NCBI GenBank assembly: GCA_017561285.1
Contig: JAFZDG010000234.1
Span: 1-6,903 of the forward strand
Source: Bacteroidaceae bacterium
GTDB lineage: Bacteria; Bacteroidota; Bacteroidia; Bacteroidales; Barnesiellaceae_A
Direction: 5' to 3'
DNA length: 6,903 nucleotides
The notes below the pieces were generated by a model. It was given only the letters and a program-made list of their open reading frames with translations. It was not told the origin of the DNA and searched no databases. A program made the position numbers and the translations under genes. Below are positions 1 to 5,805 of the stretch, piece after piece. The number at the start of each line of letters is the position of its first letter. Position 1 is the first letter of the stretch.

Positions 1-1527
1 ATAGCCGGAATGAGTTTTGCCCTGAAGGTAGCCCATAGAGGCACAGTGGCATTGGTGTGTAAAAGTGAGTTGGAAGAAGCCAACACCTATTATGCACAGG
101 GAGGAGTAGCCTCCGTTACCAATATGCTTGTAGATAACTTCGACAAGCATATAGAAGATACTATGATAGCCGGCGACTACCTGAGCGACCGCAAGGCGGT
201 GGAAAAGGTGGTGTGTGAAGCTCCGGCACAGATAGAGGAGTTGATAAGTTGGGGTGTAGATTTTGACAAAAACGAGAATGGAGAGTTTGACTTGCATCGC
301 GAAGGAGGTCACTCGGAGTTTCGCATTCTGCACCACAAAGACAATACGGGAGCCGAGATACAACGCAGCCTGATAGATGCCGTACGCCGTCATCCCAATA
401 TAACCGTTTACGACAAGCATTTTGCCATAGAGATACTCACACAACACCATCTGGGCGTGACAGTAACCCGCCAAACCCCCGATATAGAGTGCTATGGAGC
501 CTATGTGTTGGACCTTGCAACAGGCTGTGTAGATACCTTCTTGTCGCGAGTGACGGTAATGGCTACCGGAGGTGTGGGCGCACTATATCATACGACAACC
601 AACCCGCTTGTGGCTACAGGCGATGGTATAGCAATGGTGTATAGAGCTAAGGGTACGGTAAAGGATATGGAGTTTATACAATTCCACCCTACGGCATTGT
701 ATCATCCCGGCGACCGTCCCAGCTTCCTCATTACCGAGGCTATGCGGGGCTATGGAGGCGTGTTGCGCACCTGCGATGGCAAAGAGTTTATGCACAAGTA
801 TGATGAGCGATTGTCGCTTGCCCCTCGCGACATAGTGGCGCGTGCCATAGACAACGAAATGAAAAACCGAGGCGAAGACCACGTGTACCTGGATGTAACA
901 CACAAGGATCCGGACGAAACACGTGCGCACTTTCCCAATATCTATGAGAAATGTAAGAGCCTGGGTATAGATATTACCCGCGACTATATACCAGTAGCAC
1001 CTGCAGCCCACTATCTGTGTGGCGGTATATTGGTAGATCTCGATGCTCGCTCATCGATCAACCGTTTGTATGCAGTGGGCGAGTGTGCTTGTACCGGATT
1101 GCATGGCGGCAACCGTCTGGCTTCCAATTCGCTCATAGAAGCTGTTGTGTATGCCGATGCCGCAGCCAAGCACGCGATGGCCAACCTGGGCGACTATGAC
1201 TACTGCTACGAAATACCCGAATGGAATGCCGAGGGTACAGTACCCACCGAAGAGATGGTGCTCATAACCCAAAGCGCCAAAGAGGTATGCCAAATAATGA
1301 GTACCTATGTGGGTATAGTGCGATCGGACTTGCGCCTGAAACGTGCATGGGTGCGCTTGGATATACTCTACGAAGAGACCGAGAGCCTCTTTAAGCGTAG
1401 CAAGGCCTCGAAAGAGATATGCGAACTACGCAATATGATCAATACCGGCTATCTCATTATGCGTCAGGCTATGGAACGCAAAGAGAGTAGGGGACTACAC
1501 TACAACATAGATCATATGAAGCGATAG
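1..1527 (+). CDS. nadB: L-aspartate oxidase NadB, 5' end cut off by window edge
   Basis: The flavoenzyme NadB oxidises L-aspartate to iminoaspartate, the first step of de novo NAD synthesis; NadA (not in the window) then makes quinolinate. The frame is open from base 1. The first residues, IAGMSFALKVA, are the end of the GxGxxG FAD-binding motif, so the ATG at 10 is internal and roughly 15-20 N-terminal residues lie upstream. Numbering from that Met, visible family motifs are NTYYAQGGVAS (25-35), REGGHS (97-102), ATGGVG (185-190), QFHPTALY (224-231), APRDIVARAID (271-281), AAHYLCGG (332-339) and GGNRLASNSLIEA (366-378). By motif and spacing, E98, H226, R273, H334 and R369 match the known active-site residues of E. 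coli NadB. A helical C-terminal region of the fumarate reductase/succinate dehydrogenase type ends at a TAG stop. AspO specificity over fumarate reductase or SdhA is supported by the HSEFRILHHKDNTG stretch and the length of about 525 residues. Isoleucine codons are strongly biased to ATA (26 of 33 by hand count). Confidence 0.96.
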   Translation: MAGMSFALKVAHRGTVALVCKSELEEANTYYAQGGVASVTNMLVDNFDKHIEDTMIAGDYLSDRKAVEKVVCEAPAQIEELISWGVDFDKNENGEFDLHREGGHSEFRILHHKDNTGAEIQRSLIDAVRRHPNITVYDKHFAIEILTQHHLGVTVTRQTPDIECYGAYVLDLATGCVDTFLSRVTVMATGGVGALYHTTTNPLVATGDGIAMVYRAKGTVKDMEFIQFHPTALYHPGDRPSFLITEAMRGYGGVLRTCDGKEFMHKYDERLSLAPRDIVARAIDNEMKNRGEDHVYLDVTHKDPDETRAHFPNIYEKCKSLGIDITRDYIPVAPAAHYLCGGILVDLDARSSINRLYAVGECACTGLHGGNRLASNSLIEAVVYADAAAKHAMANLGDYDYCYEIPEWNAEGTVPTEEMVLITQSAKEVCQIMSTYVGIVRSDLRLKRAWVRLDILYEETESLFKRSKASKEICELRNMINTGYLIMRQAMERKESRGLHYNIDHMKR

Positions 1528-1553
1528 AAACCGGATAGCCTTATTATACTTCT

Positions 1554-1594
1554 ACCACCACTGCCGGCTTTATACCCGGCAGTGGTGGTGTTTT
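1554..1594 (+). terminator. Rho-independent terminator after nadB
   Basis: Bases 1554-1567 and 1576-1589 form a perfect 14-bp stem (ACCACCACTGCCGG with its complement) around an 8-base loop, followed by GTTTTAT. It starts 26 bases after the nadB stop codon. The T tract is short, but the long GC-rich stem and the position make termination of the nadB transcript the natural reading. The stem is symmetrical, but there is no comparable T run on the other strand, so it should work mainly in the + direction. Confidence 0.85.
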
Positions 1595-1607
1595 ATGGGG
1601 GTAAATG

Positions 1608-1745
1608 GGGGTGTTTACAAGCGAGGTGCGGTCTATAAAAATCTATTACCCACCTATTAGGTGCGTTTTTAAACAGTTGAAAATAAACGAAGTAAAAAAT
1701 AAAAATCTATTAGGTACCTATTATCCCCCCCCTTTGGGGTAGTGT
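1608..1745. repeat. Tandem repeat copy A (138 bases)
   Basis: This segment aligns without gaps to 1791-1928 at an offset of 183 bases, with about 108 of 138 positions identical by hand alignment. Bases 1635-1672 are a 38-base stretch identical to copy B. Inside it, CACCTATTAGGTG (1651-1663) is a 6-bp dyad around a single central base, followed closely by a T5 run. A second, perfect palindrome TAGGTACCTA lies at 1711-1720, and a run of eight C followed by TTTGGGG is at 1725-1739. The C8 run and the perfect second palindrome are not preserved in copy B. Confidence 0.85.
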
Positions 1746-1790
1746 GGTAGAGATAGCTCGATGCAGTGGTGTGTTTATAGGATGTAGATA

Positions 1791-1928
1791 GGGGTGTTTA
1801 CGGTGATGGTGCGATTAATAAAAATCTATTACCCACCTATTAGGTGCGTTTTTAAGTGGTTGAAAATAGGAGAAGTAAAAAAATATTTTCTATTAGGGTG
1901 CTATCAGCCCCACTTTTTTGGGTATTGT
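1791..1928. repeat. Tandem repeat copy B (138 bases)
   Basis: This is the second copy of the duplicated segment, next to the transporter promoter. It keeps the 38-base core (1818-1855) and the dyad CACCTATTAGGTG (1834-1846). The second palindrome has decayed to TAGGGTGCTA (1894-1903) and the C run to CCCCAC. It ends about 25 bases upstream of the -7 box at 1954, which is where an operator or activator site could sit. The equivalent place after copy A (around 1771) has no -7 box, so only copy B is joined to a recognisable promoter. Confidence 0.85.
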
Positions 1929-1953
1929 TGAGGTGTATTGGGTTGCTGTATGC

Positions 1954-1961
1954 TATCTTTG
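1954..1961 (+). promoter_or_regulatory. Bacteroidota -7 box before the transporter gene
   Basis: TATCTTTG matches the TAnnTTTG consensus used by the main sigma factor of Bacteroidota. The ATG at 1985 lies 23 bases further on, giving a very short leader. No TTTG -33 element is seen at the usual 19-21 base spacing; the nearest is TTG at 1928-1930 with a 23-base gap. A weak -33 would fit dependence on an activator bound in the upstream repeats, but that is inference. Confidence 0.55.
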
Positions 1962-1984
1962 CAGCGTAAAAATAAAAAAGCATT

Positions 1985-3481
1985 ATGGCAAAGTTTAAAG
2001 TTCCCAACACTTACGTTATTATTTTCTCGGTTTTGGTATTGTGTGTAATAGCAACATGGATAGTCCCGGGAGGCAATGCACAAACGTGGCAACTCTTTTC
2101 GGCCTTGTACGAGGGCTTCAGTCGCCAAGCTGGTATCATAGCTTTTGTGCTGATAATAGGAGGTGCCTTCTGGGTGATAAATAGTACCAAAGCCGTAGAT
2201 GACGGCATCATGAAGTTTATAACGAAGGTGCGCAGGCTGGAGCGTTATGGGGCAGTGCGCAAGCTGGGAGTAGGCAATATTGTGATTGTGCTTATTATGT
2301 TGCTCTTCGGCTTGTTTGGCGCAGTGTTTGGTATGAGTGAGGAGACTATTGCTTTTGTCGCCGTAGTGATACCGTTGGCACGTTCGTTGGGGTATGATGA
2401 CTTTGTGGGTGTGTGTATGGTATATGTGGCAGCGCACGTAGGCTTTGCGGGAGCTATGCTCAATCCGTTCACGATAGGTATAGCGCAAGATATGTCGGAT
2501 TTGCCGCTTTTCTCGGGTATAGAGTACCGTACGGTGTGCTGGGTGGTGCTTATGACCATCAGCATAGCCTTTGTGCTATGGTATGCCAATAAGGTGAAGC
2601 GAGAGCCTGCCGTTGTTGCCACTGAGGAGCAAGAAACAGAAATAGCTGTTGTGCGTGGAGGTGGCAAACGTGCCTGGATATGCTTTGCCATCGTGATGGT
2701 TGTGTTGGTACTTTTCTCGATATTTTATGCCGCCGATTGTGTGATAAAGGTGGGGCAAAGTGAGTTTTCTACCCCCTACTTGATGTGGGTGTTGACTGCG
2801 TTGTATGCGGTGGTATCGGTGTTGGCTTTGCGTGTGTCGGACAAGATGTATATACTCAATATGTTGCTTTTCACCATCTTGTTTTTGGTGGTGGGCGCTA
2901 TGGGTTATGGTTGGTATCTGCCCGAGATCTGTGCGCTCTTTATGGCGTTGGGTATCGCAGCCGGATTTTCGGCAGGCTACTCGGCCGACGACATTGCCAA
3001 AGAGTTTATAGCCGGAGCCAAAGATATCTTTTCGGCCGCACTCATTATAGGTTTTGCTGCGGGCATCATCGTAATATTGGAGAATGGCGAGGTAATCAAT
3101 CCGATGCTAACGGCTATGGCTTCGTCGCTCGAAAATAGTGGTCGCGAGGCGGCTCTCGCTATGATGTATGGCATTCAGACCTTTATCAACCTCTTTATAC
3201 CCTCGGCTTCGGCTAAGGCAGCGGTAACGATGCCTATTATGGCACCCTTCTCCGATATGATAGGAATTGCACGACAATCAACCGTCTTGGCATTCCAGTT
3301 TGGCGATGGATTTACCAATATGATTACCCCTTGTTCGGGCGTGTTGATGGCTGTGCTGTCGGTGGCCAAAATACCCTATGAGCAATGGGTAAAATGGATA
3401 TGGAAATTTATACTGCTAATGCTCGTTGTGGGCTTTTTGTTGCTCCTGCCTACCCTTTATATTACGCTGCCCGGATTCTAA
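1985..3481 (+). CDS. YfcC/DcuC-superfamily multi-pass transporter
   Basis: This 498-residue integral inner-membrane protein belongs to the YfcC branch of the DcuC / basic-amino-acid antiporter-like superfamily. The opening, KFKVPNTYVIIFSVLVL...WIVPGG, is typical of YfcC proteins. Other family features are GMSEETIAFVAVVIPLARSL (116-135), a hydrophobic stretch with GAMLNPFTIGIAQ (156-168), IPSASAKAAVTMPIMAP (405-421) and QFGDGFTNMITPCSGVLMA (438-456). I estimate 12-14 membrane segments, with a charged loop at about 202-230 (KVKREP...EEQETE...GGGKR) dividing two halves. Substrates are uncertain: relatives are annotated as C4-dicarboxylate carriers or arginine/ornithine-type antiporters, and the sequence alone does not decide. 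The ATG at 1985 is chosen because the family N-terminus begins there and a -7 box lies just upstream; the leader is A-rich without a Shine-Dalgarno site. It stands alone, not in an operon with catabolic genes. Confidence 0.9.
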   Translation: MAKFKVPNTYVIIFSVLVLCVIATWIVPGGNAQTWQLFSALYEGFSRQAGIIAFVLIIGGAFWVINSTKAVDDGIMKFITKVRRLERYGAVRKLGVGNIVIVLIMLLFGLFGAVFGMSEETIAFVAVVIPLARSLGYDDFVGVCMVYVAAHVGFAGAMLNPFTIGIAQDMSDLPLFSGIEYRTVCWVVLMTISIAFVLWYANKVKREPAVVATEEQETEIAVVRGGGKRAWICFAIVMVVLVLFSIFYAADCVIKVGQSEFSTPYLMWVLTALYAVVSVLALRVSDKMYILNMLLFTILFLVVGAMGYGWYLPEICALFMALGIAAGFSAGYSADDIAKEFIAGAKDIFSAALIIGFAAGIIVILENGEVINPMLTAMASSLENSGREAALAMMYGIQTFINLFIPSASAKAAVTMPIMAPFSDMIGIARQSTVLAFQFGDGFTNMITPCSGVLMAVLSVAKIPYEQWVKWIWKFILLMLVVGFLLLLPTLYITLPGF

Positions 3482-4197
3482 GCCTTGCGCGCCATATAAT
3501 GCTTGCGCTGTTCGACCGGAAGTCGCTCGATGGCGTAGCGCAGCAGTGTGCGGGGTAGGGTGGTGTAGTGTGTGTCGAGGAAATCGGTAAGAGGGTTTAT
3601 GTCGCGTTTGCCAACTTCGCGCAGGAGCCAACCAACAGCTTTCTGTATGAGGTCGTGTGGATGGTTACACAGTTGCTCGGCAAGCCTTATGGTGTCGTCG
3701 TATTCGCCTTGACGAATAAACCACATAGTGGCAACGATAGACATTCGTTGCTCCCAGAGCGAAGAGCTCTGTGCCCACCGATATAACAGCGATCGGTCGC
3801 GATGTTGCAGGTGTGCTCCGATGATGTGATAGACCGAGAGATCTACCAAATCCCAGTTGTTGATGTAACGAGTATTGGCAATGTAGGTATCTACTATCTC
3901 TTGTCGTTGCTGCTCGGAGGTGCGGCGCGACTTGTACTGCTCGACCATACAGATGAGGGCCGACAGCCTTACTTCGTGAATATCGCAGCGGAGTAGGGGG
4001 ATGAGCTGTTCGACCGGTAGGTGCAGATATTGTCGAGTGATGGCGCGGTTGGTGGGAACTGTCACCCCAATAAAGAGGTCGCCTTCGCCATACTCCCCTT
4101 TACCGGTTTTGAAAAATCTCAATAGGTCGCGAGCTTTGGTCGCGTTGGCAGCTGCCAATAGTTGGGCTTTCAGTTTTTCGGCACTCATAGTGGTCAT
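3478..4197 (-). CDS. AlkD-like DNA alkylation repair protein
   Basis: This 239-residue, mostly helical protein belongs to the AlkC/AlkD DNA alkylation repair family (HEAT-like repeats). Known members are DNA glycosylases that remove positively charged alkylated bases such as 3- and 7-alkylpurines. Key residues match Bacillus cereus AlkD by motif and spacing: W115 and D119 in NNWDLVD (113-119; AlkD W109/D113), R151 in SLWEQRMSIVAT (AlkD R148) and W190 in AVGWLLREVGKRD (AlkD W187). The segment FKTGKGEYGEGDLFIGVTVP (29-48) is also typical. The length is near the family norm and no residue seems missing. The ATG at 4197 is used; Met4 (4188) is a possible alternative. No clear -7 box is visible upstream on this strand. 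The gene converges on the transporter with interlocked stop codons and diverges from the SpmA-SpmB gene. Catalytic activity is inferred from the conserved Asp and Trp residues. Confidence 0.93.
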   Translation of the reverse strand: MTTMSAEKLKAQLLAAANATKARDLLRFFKTGKGEYGEGDLFIGVTVPTNRAITRQYLHLPVEQLIPLLRCDIHEVRLSALICMVEQYKSRRTSEQQRQEIVDTYIANTRYINNWDLVDLSVYHIIGAHLQHRDRSLLYRWAQSSSLWEQRMSIVATMWFIRQGEYDDTIRLAEQLCNHPHDLIQKAVGWLLREVGKRDINPLTDFLDTHYTTLPRTLLRYAIERLPVEQRKHYMARKA

Positions 4198-4233
4198 TTT
4201 CTCTTTGGCGACTAAGTTATGAGAAAATAGTCG

Positions 4234-4262
4234 AAAAAATCTCCTTCGGGAGTCGGTTTTTT
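4234..4262. terminator. Small hairpin with flanking A6 and T6, possibly bidirectional terminator
   Basis: CTCC (4241-4244) and GGAG (4249-4252) pair around TTCG, an unusually stable C(UUCG)G tetraloop in RNA. A6 at 4234-4239 and T6 at 4257-4262 can extend the stem past an asymmetric internal loop, so each strand has a hairpin followed by a T run. It begins 37 bases upstream of the alkD-like start. It could end readthrough from the transporter on the + strand, or act as a leader hairpin or attenuator for the alkD-like gene on the - strand. The stem is short, so the call is tentative. Confidence 0.4.
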
Positions 4263-4287
4263 ACGCTCTGGTATGCGAGAAGAAATA

Positions 4288-4321
4288 AATATCGAAATCT
4301 CAGAAGGGTTAATTCGATATT
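4288..4321. promoter_or_regulatory. 9-base inverted repeat between divergent genes, possible operator
   Basis: AATATCGAA (4288-4296) and TTCGATATT (4313-4321) are exact reverse complements separated by 16 bases, centre to centre 25 bases apart. It lies about 91 bases upstream of the alkD-like start and 145 bases upstream of the -7 box of the SpmA-SpmB gene. The AT-rich arms make chance occurrence possible, and no regulator gene is adjacent. Confidence 0.35.
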
Positions 4322-4465
4322 AAATATTTGAAATACAACAAAGTATGTCTGTTTTTGCGTCTTCGTCATTTCCCGGCGGAAAATTCGGAATTGTTTATAA
4401 ATCTTAAAATTCTCTTCTCCCTTTGCTTTTCTCTCCATTCGCAATGACTTTCGGGATAAAATTTT

Positions 4466-4473
4466 TAATTTTG
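4466..4473 (+). promoter_or_regulatory. Bacteroidota -7 box before the SpmA-SpmB gene
   Basis: TAATTTTG matches TAnnTTTG exactly and is identical to the -7 box of mnmG at 6266. The likely transcription start, about 5-10 bases further on, gives a leader of about 40 bases before the ATG at 4520. No TTTG is found at the expected 19-21 base spacing; ATTCG at 4437-4441 is the nearest, weak candidate. Confidence 0.55.
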
Positions 4474-4519
4474 GTGTTGATATGCTTAATTGTATAGCTC
4501 ACCTCCAAAAAATTGCATT

Positions 4520-5749
4520 ATGGTACTTAACTATATTTGGATTGCCTTCTTTGTTATAGCCTTTGTTGTGGCTTTGTGTCAGACAATCTTTGCCGGCAAT
4601 CTTACCATCTGGTCGGACATTATGAATGCCTCGTTTGCATCGGCCAAGACAGCCTTTGACATTTCATTGGGACTGACCGGAGTCCTCTCTTTGTGGTTGG
4701 GCTTGATGAAGGTGGGTGAGAATGCCGGCTTGATATCGGTCTTTTCGCGGGCTATGAGTCCCCTGTTCTCGCGTCTTTTCCCCGGCATACCCAAAGGTCA
4801 TCCTGCCCTTGGATCTATGTTTATGAATATATCGGCCAATATGTTGGGGTTGGACAATGCAGCCACACCGCTGGGATTGAAGGCTATGCGCGAAATGCAA
4901 GAGCTGAATGAGCAGAAAGATACTGCAACCGATGCGATGATTATGTTTTTGGTGCTCAATGCCTCGGGGCTTACGCTTGTGCCTATCGGTGTTATGACCT
5001 ATCGTGCGCAAATGGGAGCAGCCAATCCTTCCGATGTCTTTATACCTATACTCATAGCTACCTTCATAGCTACATTTGTGGGGCTTACGGCACTGTGTAT
5101 CAAGCAGCGTATCAAGATAGATCGTGTGCTGGTTGCGTGGGCTGTGGGTTTGGTGAGTGTGATAGGGGGCATTATGTACTTCTTTTCGCAATTGTCGCAA
5201 GAGCAAATGCAACTCTACTCTACTTTTGCTGCCAATGCCTTGCTATTTACCATTATCGTTGCTTTTGTAACGACCGGATTGGTAAAGCGCATCAATGTAT
5301 ATGAGAGCTTTATAGAAGGAGCCAAGGAGGGCTTTAAAACGGCCGTAATGATTATTCCTTACTTGGTGGCTATACTTGTAGGCATTGGCGTTTTTCGTGC
5401 CTCCGGAGCAATGGATTACGTTGTAGATGCTGTGAGTTGGTGTGTGGCCATGTGTGGGCTTGATACTTCGTTTGTTGAAGCTTTACCCACCGCCCTTATG
5501 AAGCCTCTTAGCGGTAGTGGTTCGCGTGGTATGATGGTAGATTGTATGGCCACGTATGGTGTCGATTCGTTTGTGGCTCGCGTGGCTGCTACGGTGCAAG
5601 GTTCTACCGATACTACCTTCTATATTCTGGCTGTTTACTTTGGTAGTGTAGGCATAAAGAAAACTCGTTATGCCGTAGGATATGCCCTTTTGGCCGATGT
5701 TATAGGTGCTATTTCGGGCATTATGGTGGCATATTTCTTCTTCGGATAG
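4520..5749 (+). CDS. Fused SpmA-SpmB (nucleoside recognition/Gate domain) membrane protein
   Basis: This 409-residue integral membrane protein joins an SpmA-like N-terminal half (about 1-195) and an SpmB-like C-terminal half (about 200-409). SpmA-type motifs include SLGLTGVLSLWLGLMKVGENAG (49-70), MFMNISANMLGLDNAATPLG (100-119) and NASGLTLVPIG (147-157). SpmB-type motifs include FIEGAKEGFKTAVMIIPYLV (264-283), ALMKPLSGSGSRGMMVD (325-341) and VQGSTDTTFYILAVYFGSVG (359-378). In Bacillus and Clostridium the two halves are separate spore-maturation proteins needed for dehydration of the spore core. Bacteroidota do not sporulate, and such fusions are usually annotated only as nucleoside recognition (Gate) domain proteins; the substrate is unknown. 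The ATG at 4520 is preferred over an in-frame TTG at 4490, because the ATG has the A-rich AAAAAATTGCATT leader and the TTG sits almost on the expected transcription start. It precedes ybeY by 56 bases. Confidence 0.9.
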   Translation: MVLNYIWIAFFVIAFVVALCQTIFAGNLTIWSDIMNASFASAKTAFDISLGLTGVLSLWLGLMKVGENAGLISVFSRAMSPLFSRLFPGIPKGHPALGSMFMNISANMLGLDNAATPLGLKAMREMQELNEQKDTATDAMIMFLVLNASGLTLVPIGVMTYRAQMGAANPSDVFIPILIATFIATFVGLTALCIKQRIKIDRVLVAWAVGLVSVIGGIMYFFSQLSQEQMQLYSTFAANALLFTIIVAFVTTGLVKRINVYESFIEGAKEGFKTAVMIIPYLVAILVGIGVFRASGAMDYVVDAVSWCVAMCGLDTSFVEALPTALMKPLSGSGSRGMMVDCMATYGVDSFVARVAATVQGSTDTTFYILAVYFGSVGIKKTRYAVGYALLADVIGAISGIMVAYFFFG

Positions 5750-5771
5750 ATGCTTTTTGTGATATATATTT

Positions 5772-5779
5772 TACCTTTG
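5772..5779 (+). promoter_or_regulatory. Bacteroidota -7 box before ybeY
   Basis: TACCTTTG matches TAnnTTTG in the 56-base gap between the SpmA-SpmB gene and ybeY, 26 bases upstream of the ybeY ATG. No good -33 element is present; TTTG at 5756-5759 is only 12 bases away. The gene may be transcribed both from here and by readthrough, since no terminator is visible after the SpmA-SpmB gene. Confidence 0.5.
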
Positions 5780-5805
5780 CATTTGTAATTGCAACCCAGA
5801 TAACT

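Larger units (their letters stand above)
1528..1984. other. Non-coding intergenic region with tandem duplication
   Basis: These 457 bases between nadB and the transporter hold no credible coding frame on either strand. In order they contain the nadB terminator, two G5 runs separated by TAAAT (1597-1611), two imperfect copies of a roughly 138-base sequence, and a Bacteroidota-type -7 box just before the transporter. The heptamer TCTATTA occurs four times, at 1642, 1706, 1825 and 1889, so the spacing is 64, 119, 64. The position suggests a control region for the transporter, but nothing in the sequence identifies a regulator. Confidence 0.8.
4198..4519. other. Divergent intergenic region, no gene seen
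   Basis: These 322 AT-rich bases separate the left-reading alkD-like gene from the right-reading SpmA-SpmB gene. They hold a short hairpin with A/T-run flanks (4234-4262), a 9-base inverted repeat (4288-4321) and a + strand -7 box (4466-4473). A 75-codon open frame on the - strand (4217-4444) has no recognisable domain and a Lys/Phe/Arg-rich composition typical of translated AT-rich spacer, so I do not call it a gene. Confidence 0.7.

Noticed and set aside
10..12. ATG at position 10 as the start of nadB
   Set aside because: It lies inside the GxGxxG FAD-binding motif, and the frame is open to base 1, so the true start is upstream of the window.
1608..1928. CRISPR array or tRNA/rRNA-like gene in the repeated region
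   Set aside because: There are only two long imperfect copies, with no short regular repeats and spacers and no cas genes; no cloverleaf or conserved rRNA segment can be drawn.
1904..2488. 194-codon open frame on the - strand
   Set aside because: It is antisense to the conserved transporter gene, has a His/Tyr/Gln-rich composition without domains, and is a shadow frame.
4217..4444. 75-codon open frame on the - strand in the divergent gap
   Set aside because: No recognisable domain, no clear promoter, and composition typical of AT-rich spacer; it would also cover the inverted repeat and hairpin.
4490..4492. TTG as start of the SpmA-SpmB gene, adding 10 residues
   Set aside because: It lies only 17 bases after the -7 box, the added residues are not hydrophobic or family-like, and the ATG at 4520 has the better A-rich leader.
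4664..5212. 182-codon open frame on the - strand
   Set aside because: It is antisense to the well-supported SpmA-SpmB gene and consists of low-information His/Gln/Arg-rich sequence.
4520..5749. Evidence that the organism forms spores
   Set aside because: SpmA/SpmB-like proteins occur widely in non-sporulating bacteria, and no other sporulation gene is present; promoters and neighbours point to Bacteroidota.
5777..5794. TTGCA...TGCAA dyad overlapping the ybeY -7 box
   Set aside because: The arms are only 5 bases in AT-rich sequence, too little to separate from chance.
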